In this document: positions 1 to 9,257 of the stretch, piece after piece | Numbering within the stretch: position 1 is the stretch's first letter | Layout: each line of letters starts with the position of its first letter | Source of the DNA: Haplomitrium mnioides | Lineage: Eukaryota > Marchantiophyta > Haplomitriopsida > Calobryales | Length of the DNA stretch: 24,556 nt | Assembly (NCBI GenBank): GCA_049999725.1 | Contig: JBNGIS010038627.1 | Coordinates: 1-24,556, forward strand | Direction: 5' to 3' | The notes under the pieces: model-generated | Told to the model about the DNA's origin: nothing | Database searches by the model: none | Seen by the model: only the letters and a program-made list of their open reading frames with translations | Program-made: the position numbers and the translations under genes

Positions 1-1418
1 AGAATACAATGAGGATCTTTCTCTTTTAAATAAGTTGTGTAGTAGTCATAAACTTCCCATTTTGTAAAATTATTGAGCAAGTTACAAACTTTACGAGTGG
101 GCATTCTCTCATAGTGTCATTGAAAAAAAATTGTCCATCCACTCATGCACAAAAAATCCTTTAGTAGATAATTCTATTTTTCTAAAAATGCCTCTAGAAT
201 CTGCGTTTTTGAGATTTTGAATCTTTTGGATTATATCATTCCCTACTGATAATATTAATTTGAAGGCTCTTCTACAAACAACGGAACCACTAGGTACAGT
301 AAACCATTTGTCAACATCAGAGCCTTTTCTTGGTATTCCCCACTATAGAGTGATATCTCGATTCTTCAGGCATTGTCAAAAATACGTTTCTCTCACAATT
401 TTCAAAAAATATGTCTTGCACAAGGACAATCAATTATTTTGACAACATGAAATTCTCTTCAATTTGGAAATTGACATTAGATCGAGCTTTTCTCGCACAA
501 AGCTCTCATTAGGATGGATTTTCCGCAAAGAATTTTCACGTAAGGTGTTTAGCCTTTTGGGTTTTGGCATAGACAAAGAATTTTTATGTTGTGCTGGTTG
601 ATTCGGTCTGTAGGCGAATCTAACCATAGGAGATAATTCATCATCTTGAAGATCTTGATCATCATTATAAAAATTGTTTTTTTCTTTGCAAAAAGTTTTT
701 GAAGTATGAGGTACTACTTGAGGATTAAGAGAAATGCACCATTCCAAAACAGAATCTTGATCAACATCTCGAACATGAGGAAATGTTTTTTTGCAACATA
801 ATTGGTGCAATTTGCCATAACTCCAACAAAATATTGATTGATTGAGACTCTTTGCTCAAACTTTCCCAAACGTTTGTTTGAAGGCTCCTCCAAAAGAACT
901 TGGTTTGTTTCAGATTTCTTAATCTCATTATGAGGTCCAACTTGAATTGAAATCACTTGTTGTTTGAGTGGTGCTATCGAGGACATTGATTCATCTCCAA
1001 AATTGAGACCGTTCATAGATTTTTTGCTTTTTTGTGTTTTGGAGAAACACACTTTGATCATGAATATTGAGGTCTCCCTTAGAAAAAGACAAATAAATGT
1101 CCACAACCTTTTGGAAATTCTGAGTTGAACGTCGTTGTATTGATTTGTTGGAGTAGTCAAAAGAAAGATTCAACTTTGACCGCTTGATCGGCAACAAAGA
1201 TCTTGTGCGTGCAAAAGTTTGTTTCTTCAATTCTCTACAAGCATTGGATTCCCTCTTTGATCCTTTGCGCGCAAGTTGTTCACTTCTTAATCATATATGT
1301 GCATTGGATTCACTCCTTGACCCTATGCACGCATAGGGTTCAATCCTGATCCTATTTGTGCATATGGTTCACCTTCTCGATCTTCTCAGGAGGAGTAATT
1401 TGATTCAACAAAAGCCAT
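1..1418 (-). pseudogene. DUF7869-like protein, N-terminal part (copy A), decayed and cut by window edge
   Basis: On the minus strand a start ATG (1416-1418) opens a reading frame that continues, with frameshifts and stops, to the window edge. A likely first intron lies at 1183-1372. Fragments then align residue by residue with the longer copy at 15905-19969. Shared blocks are a PLKQQ stretch near 970, a PKPKR-N-ENSL-K-H-ESFV block near 480-570, VCRRAFKL near 260-280, and EWMDNF near 120-150. The family call comes from copy B, whose C-terminal half carries the diagnostic DSNLT, LDN and GHTHDQ motifs; that half would lie left of this window. The cellular role of the family is unknown to me. The LDN and GHTHD motifs and the repetitive setting suggest a transposon-borne protein, which is inference. 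The gene is divergently arranged with the methyltransferase pseudogene at 2043. Confidence 0.6.
1183..1372 (-). repeat. Probable intron made of palindromic units (copy A)
   Basis: On the minus strand a GT donor follows GAGAAG at 1372 and an AG acceptor sits at 1183-1184, before a reading frame that resumes in both copies. The interval holds several short palindromes of the form CCTATGCGCGCATAGG. The best is the 18-bp near-perfect CCCTATGCACGCATAGGG at 1321-1338, and CTTGCGCGCAAG lies near 1266. Splice sites are inferred by comparing copies A and B. Confidence 0.5.
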
Positions 1419-1758
1419 CTTTTTCCTCAATATACTTGCTATCACACTTGACGCTTTGGTAGTCCATCACTTACCTCCAAAGAATTGCGGTTTGAACAAA
1501 TCTCAAACTGCTTGCCAAAAGAAACACTTTTATGTAAAGATGAATCTTGGAATTCTAACCTCTTCTTGCCTTTTAAAACTCCAGCCATTGATAAAGCTCA
1601 CTAAAAGTCAACTATTTAAAGAAATTATTTTAACAAATATTGTCAACCTCTTATGCTTACTTAAAATATGTGTTTTCAAAGAAAATTATGCAAAATGACA
1701 AAATTGGAAACTTTTTGTGAAGAAAATAAAAAAATTGGAAAGATAAAAACAAACAATG

Positions 1759-1767
1759 CCTTGTATA
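1759..1767 (-). promoter_or_regulatory. TATA-like box for the minus-strand DUF7869-like gene (copy A)
   Basis: Minus strand reads TATACAAGG here. The aligned position in copy B (20316-20324) reads TATATAAAA, a better match. It lies about 340 bp upstream of the ATG. Confidence 0.35.
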
Positions 1768-1855
1768 CTAACTTTTTTGTGCACCACGTTAACCTACGTA
1801 TCAAGAGCTCCACGATTCATTTTTTGGTGGTAAAAGGCATTTTTTGAAATTTAGG

Positions 1856-1864
1856 TATAAAAGG
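1856..1864 (+). promoter_or_regulatory. TATA box of the ParB-methyltransferase pseudogene
   Basis: TATAAAAGG is a strong plant TATA box, 187 bp upstream of the ATG at 2043. It lies about 90 bp from the oppositely facing TATA-like box at 1759-1767, so the pair looks like a compact divergent promoter. Confidence 0.5.
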
Positions 1865-2387
1865 AGCGTCAATGGAAAGTTTCTTTCCATTGTTGCGAGT
1901 TCACTTTCTAGTATTTTTTTCTTGTCATTGCTATTTTTTGCATTTTCCTGTTATTTTTCCATTTTCAACCGTTTAATTTTTGTGAACTTTAGTTCCTAAG
2001 ATTTTTCACCTCAAATTCTACCAGTTTTTTACTTTCTGGAAAATGACATCATAGGTCAATGCTTCTAGACCTGCTCAACCAAAGCCCTAAAGGTATTTGG
2101 ATGTTATCAAGGCTCTTGAGCTAGAAAAATTAGACTAGGAATGGCTAGTTAATTGTGGATCCTTGAAAGACCCTGATCAACACCTTTACCTTTTTGTTGG
2201 GGAAGGTGAAAATTTTAACCTCGGCCTTGTGGTCCAAATAACGATGTCAGCCAACATTGGGTCACTTATGTAGTCACAGGATGCCATTGCCTTGTATAAG
2301 GCCTCTTGCAAACGATTTTTCTTTTCAGAGATGAATGAGAGGGACATTTTTGCCAAACATCTACAAATGGCTAAGGAAGACGGCAAG

Positions 2388-2808
2388 GTAAGATCTTAAA
2401 ACCTTTTTTCATTTGTTTTCTTTTTGGACTGACTCTGAACTCAATGCTCGCATGGGCTCTTGAGTCCTGGCGCATATGAACATGAGAGTCTATGCGTACA
2501 TGGACCTTGGAGTTCAAGCGCGCTTGGACTTGGGAGTCCATCCATGCATGGACTTGGAAGTCCATCTGTGCATGGACTTGGGAGTCTATCCGCACATGGA
2601 CTTGAGAGTCCATGCGCATTTGGAGCTGGGAGTCCAAGCGCATATGGACTTGGAAGTGCATGCGAGCAGGGACTCACATTGTCAAGTCCATGCACACATG
2701 GACTCCCTAGTCTTTTTTAGCTTAGACTGAATGTTAAGTACATTTTTACTTGTTGTAAACACTTGGAGATTTTTTGTTTTACATGTTTGGTCTTTTTTTT
2801 TTTTTTAG
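2388..2808 (+). other. Intron 1 of the ParB-methyltransferase pseudogene
   Basis: The donor is GTAAGAT directly after the GGC AAG codons. The acceptor is a long T tract ending in TTTAG at 2808, and coding sequence resumes with FTQFFMDF. The middle of the intron is the palindromic minisatellite at 2430-2713. Confidence 0.55.
2430..2713. repeat. 24-bp palindromic minisatellite array inside intron 1
   Basis: About eleven degenerate 24-bp units. The ideal unit is the 20-bp perfect palindrome AGTCCATGCGCGCATGGACT plus a 4-bp spacer such as TGGG or TGGA. The cleanest units are near 2530-2600, for example AGTCCATCCATGCATGGACT. Because 24 is a multiple of three, overlapping reading frames on both strands stay open here. 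They are artefacts of the period, not genes. Confidence 0.85.
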
Positions 2809-3469
2809 TTCACTCAATTTTTTATGGACTTTGTGGATGCTTACCAAGACGCAAAGTGCGTCGAACATGATTTTATCAAGATGGCAATCAACATCAAACC
2901 GCTAAAACCCAAGCAAGACGCTCACATTCAGCACCTTATGCCACATCCAAGCACGGCGACCATGTCAATAAAAGAGCACCAAGAACTTTAGCTACAAAAA
3001 AGAGAATGGCAGTGGAGCCAGTCGAGGCTCCAAAAACAAAGAAATGGGATGTCCCAAAGCAGAAGCCTATTCCAGCTCTAATTATTGAGGAGGAGCCAGC
3101 CCCCTCCCAATCTCCAACAAGGTCCTCTTCCGTGGCCCCTTTGTCTTCAACAATGAGTAGCTTAGGGGAGGAAACAGAGTTGGAGCCAGTTTATGCTCCA
3201 ACATCTATATCCAAAAGTCAATCACATAAGAGGATGTAAACCTTTCAAGAGCATGAGCAAGTGGACCCTTAGACAATGTTTGAGGAGGACAAAAATAAAA
3301 TCAGGGAGTCTGCAATCCAGCAATGCAGAGTCCGAGAAGAAATGACTACAATTCGACTGGAGAATTTAAATCTTCCAAAACCAAGAATGGACAACTGGGG
3401 GCTATTTCAGATTAGGAGGTTGAATGAAGACTTGGTTGAGCTTCTGGCACAGAGAATGCTCACCAATAA

Positions 3470-3820
3470 ATGTGCGCACAGTTTTTTATTGTTGTCGTTG
3501 ACTTGAAGTGCGAGTTAAAAGATAAGTCAAAGTTTGATCCGAGGAGCCTTGACAAGTATCGATACGAGATTGCATGAGACAATCATAGTGATGCCGTAAG
3601 GTAGCCTCTTATCACCAAATACATAGCAAAGAATCCAATGTTGTTGCTTTGCAACTGTTATGTTTACATGGGCTTAACATCAATAGAGGCCCACATATTT
3701 GCAATAAATCACAAGTACAACCCAAGGTACCGATTGGAAACGACATCGATTCAGAAGGTTGAATATTGGCATCAGAGGTTTGTGGAGAGAGGGATGGTTT
3801 CATCGCAAAAATTAAAAAGA
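3470..3820 (+). other. ParB/sulfiredoxin-like domain remnant
   Basis: A frame beginning near 3470 reads MCAQFFIVVVDL, a KFDPRSLDKYRYEI segment, then a stop and DNHS, another stop, and NPMLLLCNCYVYMGLTS followed by AINHKYNPRYR and YWHQRF. Order and spacing recall the ParB/Srx fold, with strand, GGxHR-like loop, helix, and strand VYVGLT. Known ParB/Srx loops carry GxHR; here the ancestral form would be GNHS, so nucleotide chemistry is uncertain. It is joined by a frameshift near 3460-3480 to the upstream RRLNEDLVELL segment. Confidence 0.45.
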
Positions 3821-4243
3821 GAGTTAGTGTTGGAGATCTTGGAGATCAAGCCAAAGTCGACTTTTGAGAAGACAGTCACTTCTCAAGACAATTGGTTCCA
3901 GTGGACGTTCCAAAGTGGTGAGCTGTGGGATTTACAATAGAGCATTTTTCTATGTAGGAGAAAAATATGATGAAGGGCCAGAAGCCTAAGGCCAAAGGAT
4001 TGTTGAGAATGGAGGACATGAAGTGGACACCTTGGAGGTCCCTTCAGGGTCTTCCGATCGAAGCTAAAATATTTTTTTTGAAACACGTGGAAGTTGGAGA
4101 GCTTTCAATTGAAGAAATGTCTTGCGAGCTAAGAGATATAAATTTTTGACAAAAATGGTAAAGTCTTTCTGCTTCGAAGTCTATTGCAGCTCCTAGGAAG
4201 AAGCAAGAGAGGAGTACCCTCTCCACACCAAAGAGTCAAAGAT

Positions 4244-4763
4244 GTATGTATTTTACTTCAGTTTTGAGAAGCTTTTGGTAAGTTGTTTTTTCCATTGTAT
4301 GTTTATTTCTTTAGAGTTGCATTGAATTTTTTGTAAATTGTCTTTTGTTAGAATAAAAGTGATTATGAGTCCATAAACGCATGGGCTGTCAAGTCTGTGC
4401 GCGCAAAGACTCTCTAGTTTGGCGCGCTTGTACTATCAAGTCTATGCGCGCATGGACTCTCTAGTCCAGGCTCATAAGGGACTCTCTAGTCCCTGCACAC
4501 TTAGATTAGTAAGTATGTGCGCGTGGACATTGAAGTTCGTGCACCCTTGAACATTGAAGTTCATGCGAGCATGGACATTGAAGTCCAAGAGCGCATGGAC
4601 TTCAATGTCTATCTTAGTTTGGACTCCAATATCCATGCTATTTTGTACTCCCAAGTCATTGATTAGGTTGACTTGATGGTCTTTGCTTGCATTTTCTTCC
4701 TCTTTATAGTCTATGTTTTTTTTTGTCTCCTCTTATTTTTTTCCGTTTTTGTTGTGTGCATAG
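4244..4763 (+). other. Intron 2 of the ParB-methyltransferase pseudogene
   Basis: The GTATGT donor follows the codons for AKESK-like sequence, and the acceptor is TGTGTGCATAG at 4763. Palindromic repeats fill 4365-4660. A T-rich tract precedes the acceptor. Confidence 0.5.
4365..4660. repeat. Palindromic minisatellite array inside intron 2
   Basis: About ten degenerate units of the same family as 2430-2713. Examples are AAGTCTATGCGCGCATGGACT near 4438 (last 20 bases shared with the consensus) and AGTCCAAGAGCGCATGGACT near 4577. Spacing is 24-30 bp, less regular than in intron 1. Confidence 0.75.
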
Positions 4764-4937
4764 GGACAAAACTTTTAAACGACAGCTTGCCAAAAAATTG
4801 ACGGCAACTGCCAAAGGGCAAAAAAGATCAAGGGTCGAAGAAGCCTTAGAGATCAAGACTAGACTCCAACACTTGTTTCCTACCCTCTTGCTTTTTTGCT
4901 TCATTGCTAGAAAGCTAGAGAGTGGAAATCAAGGCAG

Positions 4938-5317
4938 AAAAATAATGTTGTTGCCCTTCTCACTGATGGAGTTTTAAGAGACAAAGACGAAAACTTATTG
5001 CCCTTTGTTGATGGACTCAACATAGTATATTACCAATTCCACGGGGAGGCAAGTGCTTGTCAGTTGAAGCGATTTGTAAAACCTAGATGCTTTACTTTGG
5101 CAATTGCAGACATTCCTTACGGTTACAACCTTAAGGAATGCAAGTACAATGATTTCAAACCTTTTTCTAAGGATGAAATTTTTGATATGGTTTCCTCTTT
5201 TGCAGCAATCACGACTTCTAGTTTTTGGTCTTTTGTAATAATACATTCTTCGCAACAATTTGGCATCGTTGAGGATGCTCTTTTGGAGGTTTGTTGTGCC
5301 ATCGACCATGACATTTG
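4938..5317 (+). other. Methyltransferase catalytic segment with DIPYG motif (exon 3)
   Basis: One frame stays open from about 4938 to the splice donor at 5317. It holds LPFVDGLNIVYYQFHG, then LAIADIPYGYN with Asp-Ile-Pro-Tyr-Gly encoded at 5109-5123, then FSKDEIFDMVSSF and FWSFVIIHSSQQF. D-I-P-Y fits the general [DNS]-[PI]-P-[YFW] catalytic motif of amino-methyltransferases. This is the best preserved block of the gene. Confidence 0.55.
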
Positions 5318-5975
5318 GTAGGTTCTTTTTTGATTTTTTGGTTTTTTAGTTTACCTTGTTTAGTTTTCCTACACTATGTTTCAAGTATCTGATTTGTTTG
5401 TTTTTCTTACCACAGTGACAAAAGCAATATTCATCATTCTGGTGGTCCAAGAATTGCTCATGCCTAGGAGTATTGGACTGTGGGTTACTGGAAAAAGGAG
5501 GGCAAGAGGAGAATGAGGCTCTTCAACTTGCAACCTGCTGATACCAGTAGTCATCCTCAACAAATTATGAGGAGTGTGTTCAGTTGCCATGCTTTGTCGG
5601 AAAAACTAAAACATCCAGGAGATGATGCTTTTGTGAATGTTTACCAAAAGCCCCAGGCTCTTTATAAAATTTTCATTGACCATTCATATGATAGACGTCA
5701 GTCTATCTACATTCTTCAAAGAGTTTTGACGATGGCTTCTTTGCTATCCAACGTGATTGAATTGTAGATAGCATATGTGTACCATAAGGAACCTAATCCT
5801 CTTGGCACTGCAGATGCTACTGGTGATTTTGTTGCTATCTCTTGGACTGGAAAGCCTTGGCAAGACTCTCTAGCGGCTGCAAATGCTGAAGCTTCTAGGC
5901 CAGTTGATTTAGATGAGACAATTCCTCATGAAGAGGATAAAGTTGTAGCATAAGAGTGATGTAATTTTTGTACAC

Positions 5976-5981
5976 AATAAA
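5976..5981 (+). terminator. Polyadenylation signal after the ParB-methyltransferase pseudogene
   Basis: AATAAA lies 23 bp after the TAA at 5951-5953, in an AT-rich context with TGTAATTTTTGTA just upstream. This supports the proposed 3' end of the gene. Confidence 0.45.
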
Positions 5982-6119
5982 GTATTTGTTTCACAAAATT
6001 TTATTTGCTGAAGGCCCAATCTTGTTGCATTCCCAATCCAATTGAAGTCTTTTCTTCACGATTCAATTTCTTACACAAAATAGGTTTTGAACAAAACCTA
6101 TTGTGTTTTCATAAAAATT

Positions 6120-6370
6120 AGCAATGAAGTCTATGCTAGCATGGAAGTTCACTTTCTTTTTTTCAATTTTCGTTCCTTCTTAGATGAGCTTTTGCATTCC
6201 TTGCTTCCAATTACTCAGCAGTCAATGCTCGCTTTAATTCTCCATACGCGCATGGGCTGTAGTTGTTTATAAGCTTGAATTAGATGTAGTTGTCCATGCA
6301 TACATAGATATTTCAAACAATGCGTGCCTACACTTGGGCCTTAGTTGTTCATGCGTGCATAGGCTTCAAC
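6120..6370. repeat. Dispersed palindromic motifs, 3' flank group 1
   Basis: Members include TCTATGCTAGCATGGA near 6128, CTCCATACGCGCATGGG near 6240 and TTCATGCGTGCATAGG near 6348. Same core (ATGCGCGCAT) as the intron arrays, but not in regular tandem. Confidence 0.55.
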
Positions 6371-6849
6371 AATCTTTTCACAATTTTGCTTCAACAATCC
6401 TCTTGCGCCAACATTTTAGGGTTCTAGTTCAAATTGCTTTTGATAAAATTTGAATGTTTTTATCAAAATTTCAAATTATTGTTATCAATTTTAGTTTTGA
6501 AAATATTTAACAACAAATGTCGTGTTTATTTTTTATATATTTTGTTTGGTAATGCTCATACTTTTGAAAGTTGAAATTATGAAAGCAATTTTGTTAAAAT
6601 GCTCATAAGAAGATTTGTTTTTAATACATTGTGGACTCAAAGTAAGCCATTTTGATATATGAAATTACATTTTTTTTTGCAAACGAATATTACTAGCGTC
6701 AAATTCATGATTTTAGATGCTAAAATTTTGAAATTGGTTTTTGCGAACGCCAAATGAAACAGGAACCCAATAGAGATTTCTGATTCAAAGTAGCGGTTGT
6801 TGGTAGTCTTTGTATGTAGAAGGTTCATGGTTGTATATCATAGTCAGTA

Positions 6850-7075
6850 TGTGTAGAAGGCTTCGACTTCCATACCAAAGTCTATGCCGCATAAGAGTTT
6901 GAGGTCAACACCCAAGGACTAGACAACAAAGACTATGTTGAACATAGGTTTTAAGTTCTACACCAGAGCCTATGTGTGCATGAGGTTTTGACTTGCGCAT
7001 CAAAATCTATGCGTGCATAGGGTTCAGACTTCTAGATTTGAGTCTAGACATGCTAAGGTTATGTTTTCTGCATCG
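6850..7075. repeat. Dispersed palindromic motifs, 3' flank group 2
   Basis: Members include CAAAGTCTATGCCGCATAAG near 6880, AGCCTATGTGTGCATGAGG near 6968 and AAATCTATGCGTGCATAGGG near 7004, spaced roughly 40-90 bp. Confidence 0.5.
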
Positions 7076-7322
7076 AACTCTAAGCACGCCTACAATTCCA
7101 TTTTTTGAATCAAAATCCAAGAGTAAAAAGGTTCCAAAGCTCTCCATCATAGCCAAAGTATGCAAAAAGTTTCAAGTTTTAGATCAAAGTCTTTGCAAGC
7201 AAAGGATTAAGTAGTCGATTTGGGCAGACGCTTCAACAAAAGCAAAACATTAACTCTTTTGGAAAACAAAAAAAAGGAAAGAGTACAATTATATTTTGGA
7301 TCAGATAACATTTTAGAAACCA

Positions 7323-7327
7323 AATGA
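7323..7327. repeat. Left target-site duplication of the copia element (aatga)
   Basis: The bases aatga directly before the TGTTAT LTR start are repeated exactly at 15277-15281 after the right LTR. A 5-bp duplication is the usual size for Ty1/copia insertions. Confidence 0.9.
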
Positions 7328-7444
7328 TGTTATAGGGACCATATATAACCCTGTGTAAGTAGCTGTACATTCACTCATTCCAACTATTCTACTCTTGCTC
7401 TCGAAAGCTCTCGTGTGTGTTTGTGCGGTGCTCATGCGATAACA
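7328..7444 (+). repeat. 5' LTR of the copia element
   Basis: Begins TGTTAT and ends ATAACA, a perfect 6-bp inverted terminal pair with TG...CA ends. A TATA box lies at 7342-7348. Same length as the right LTR at 15160-15276. Confidence 0.93.
7342..7348 (+). promoter_or_regulatory. TATA box in the copia 5' LTR
   Basis: TATATAA sits 14 bp into the LTR and would start the genomic RNA near 7370-7375, leaving a short R-U5. The same motif is kept in the 3' LTR with one change just upstream. Confidence 0.55.
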
Positions 7445-7446
7445 CA

Positions 7447-7458
7447 TTATCAGCACGA
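7447..7458 (+). other. Primer-binding site of the copia element
   Basis: TTATCAGCACGA lies two bases after the LTR end. This differs from the TGGTATCAGAGC site that pairs with the 3' end of initiator tRNA-Met. It has the form seen in Ale-type copia elements, where an internal part of a cleaved tRNA is thought to prime (family knowledge; tRNA identity not verified). Confidence 0.55.
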
Positions 7459-9257
7459 AAGGACTCTACATTTTTTTCTTCTCCATCTCCCGCATGCGCT
7501 CTACCTGCACCAACACTTGAGAGAACACCAGCGTACACTTTTTTCTCCTCTACACGAGATCTTTTTTTCCTCCTATTCATTTTTTTTTCTCTCGCGGAAT
7601 GCTCTAACATTGGCAGTTTCCAGCCCATATCGCTCCTTTTTTTTTCCTTCACTTGAACGTTCTATTCCTTCCTTTTTTTCTCTAAATGATTACTTGCTCT
7701 CCTTTTTTTCTCTTCTTCACACCCTACTGTACGGGCTAGGGTTCTTTCTCCCACTTGCGCAATTCTTTCTCCTGCTTGCGACTCATTTTTCTCCTACTCG
7801 CAACTCATTTTTCTCCTGCTCGCGACTCGTCGACCTCCTTCTCGCAGCTCGTCTACCTCCTGCTCGCAACTCATCGATCTCCTGCTCGCAGCTCTTCTAC
7901 CTCCTGCTCTCGGCTTGTATCTCTTACTGTTCGCAACTCATCTCTTGCTGCTCGTCGACGCCCATATATTTGCTCGACCTTTTTTTTTCTATCGATGCAG
8001 ATTCTTCACCAGCCAAGCCCTGCGCACTGCTTACTATTTTTTTCTGGTCGACCACTCATCTAGGTGACATCCTGCGACCGCTCGACTGGAGACTTTCCTC
8101 CTATTTTGGTTTACACTTGGCGACCTTTCTCCCGTCCACGGTTTCACCATTCATCCCTTCTTTTTCTTTCCTCATTTGTTGTTCTTTCTCTATTCGACAA
8201 TACATGAGCAACTTGGCTCATATTTCGTTGACTCGCCGATCCTAAGCATGCTCAAAGCTAACCTGCATTGCTAACTTCTATGCTTACGACCTAAGATTGT
8301 ATCTCTTCACCATTTCTTCGTGACATCAGAGATTCCTGGACCTCTTTCACCTTACCATCCTAGAACTGATCTCATATTCTGGTATAAGCTTGCTTCATTT
8401 ATGAACAAGTCCTTTCCCTACTGCCAAGGGGAGCAGTATTCAAGCAAGGGAATAGTGAGACACAAGCTGCACAGACCTATGCACAAGTTTGAGCCACCTA
8501 TTTATGCAGCATTGAAGACCTATGCGACTACACAGAGACTACATCAACACTTAGCAAAAGAGCGACACTGCATCTTGCCACTTCAAGCTCTTTCACTCTA
8601 TTCTTCATCACTTCCTGGTTCAACTTTCTCAACCTATCCCATTGATTATATTCTATTCTTTCTCGTTGTTATCTGAATGATCTCATTCCTCACGAGGGAT
8701 ACAATTGTTGATTTTGGATCACTTCCTGTTACAAGAGAATCATACTAACCTGAGCACTAACCCTACCACCTCTTGAAATCAACCTCTATTTGGCCACACT
8801 TGCAATGGCTCTATTTTTTTTACAACTCCAGATTTGTAGAAAGGCACTACAACGATAGGAGGCTAGGTCCGGCTTAACTCAAAGCAGACCAACAGGGCAA
8901 ATCTAGGGGATACGACATTGGCACATTAGAAGACATAGATGAGCAATTCCAAGGTAGTCTCTTCATTCATTAGCAACATTTCATTCTTTCATTTCAGTTC
9001 TCGGTAATTCATACCGACCGATTCGCAGCTAGTCCAATTATTTCCTGTTTTCATTTCAATTATTTGATTTTTCCGCTTAAGGTAGAAAACATAAACACCT
9101 ACCAGGGTCCGTGAATGACCAAACTTTGGTCCATCACACATCTGTATATAGTAGTACAGAACATCGCAGCCCTGACCCAACAGCAGTATTCGCCAAAGCT
9201 CTTGGTTTATCTACCTCTTTCATAGGAACTCCCATCAAAATAGAGAACAAGTCAAAC
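7459..9257 (+). other. Long 5' leader of the copia element
   Basis: About 1.8 kb separates the primer site from the gag ATG, where Ale-type elements normally have a very short leader. The first 800 bp are pyrimidine-rich on the plus strand, with a 22-bp tandem repeat at 7748-7953. A 276-codon open frame (7415-8245) starts inside the LTR and encodes a low-complexity Leu/Ser/Phe-rich chain with no recognisable domain. A 118-codon frame at 8320-8676 is also unrecognised. I treat both as leader, not genes. From 8680 to 9257 I see nothing distinctive. Confidence 0.6.
7748..7953 (+). repeat. 22-bp tandem repeat in the copia leader
   Basis: About ten units with consensus CTCCTGCTCGCAACTCATC plus three variable bases. 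Five consecutive units from 7791 to 7900 are exactly 22 bp. The outer units are 20-23 bp and more diverged. Confidence 0.85.

Larger units (their letters stand above)
1..1778. repeat. Long direct repeat, copy A
   Basis: This stretch is clearly similar, by eye about 75-80 percent with small indels, to 18599-20336 in the same orientation. Similarity covers the DUF7869-like N-terminal coding region and continues through the upstream region to about 1778. There copy A goes on to the divergent TATA box, while copy B is replaced by gypsy sequence. Confidence 0.8.
2043..5953 (+). pseudogene. ParB/sulfiredoxin-like plus DNA methyltransferase gene, decayed, four exons
   Basis: Proposed exons are 2043-2387, 2809-4243, 4764-5317 and 5416-5953, each flanked by GT-AG introns. 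The last junction keeps the frame across a split TG|T codon. Exon 1 reads in one frame with four stops. Exon 2 holds a Pro/Ser-rich linker (3006-3230), then a region resembling ParB/Srx domains: QFFIVVVDL, YRYEIA-stop-DNHS where GGNHS is expected, then CYVYMGLTSIEA. It ends with a WTPWRSLQGLP block near 4028. Exon 3 carries ADIPYGYN at 5106-5129, a methyltransferase motif IV. Exon 4 has GGPRIAHA, EYWTVGYW, then QKPQALY (5645-5665), followed by a degraded S-adenosylmethionine motif I. Motif IV before motif I indicates a permuted beta-class amino-methyltransferase, acting on adenine N6 or cytosine N4. At least two frameshifts and many stops make it non-functional. ParB and methyltransferase assignments are by motif only. 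Confidence 0.6.
5982..7322. other. Non-coding flank between the methyltransferase pseudogene and the copia element
   Basis: About 1.3 kb, AT-rich, with no credible coding frame. It holds two loose groups of the palindromic motif family (6120-6370 and 6850-7075) and an AT-rich stretch at 6430-6700. If the two-gene module is mobile, one of its ends could lie here. I could not identify terminal repeats. Confidence 0.5.

Noticed and set aside
430-810. A separate small minus-strand gene
   Set aside because: It aligns with copy B as an internal piece of the DUF7869-like pseudogene, not an independent gene.
2371-2730. Several overlapping open frames on both strands with regular 8-residue repeats
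   Set aside because: They come from a 24-bp repeat whose period is a multiple of three, which keeps many frames open at once. They lie inside a proposed intron and have no start context or domain.
2043-5953. Stops in otherwise conserved frames explained by an alternative genetic code or by RNA editing
   Set aside because: All three stop codons occur, along with frameshifts, and this is nuclear-type DNA with spliceosomal introns and retrotransposons. Ordinary decay explains it better.
7415-8245. 276-codon plus-strand frame as a real protein with hydrophobic segments
   Set aside because: It starts inside the LTR, is pyrimidine-driven Leu/Ser/Phe-rich, and crosses a 22-bp tandem repeat that gives no consistent peptide period. 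More likely leader sequence.
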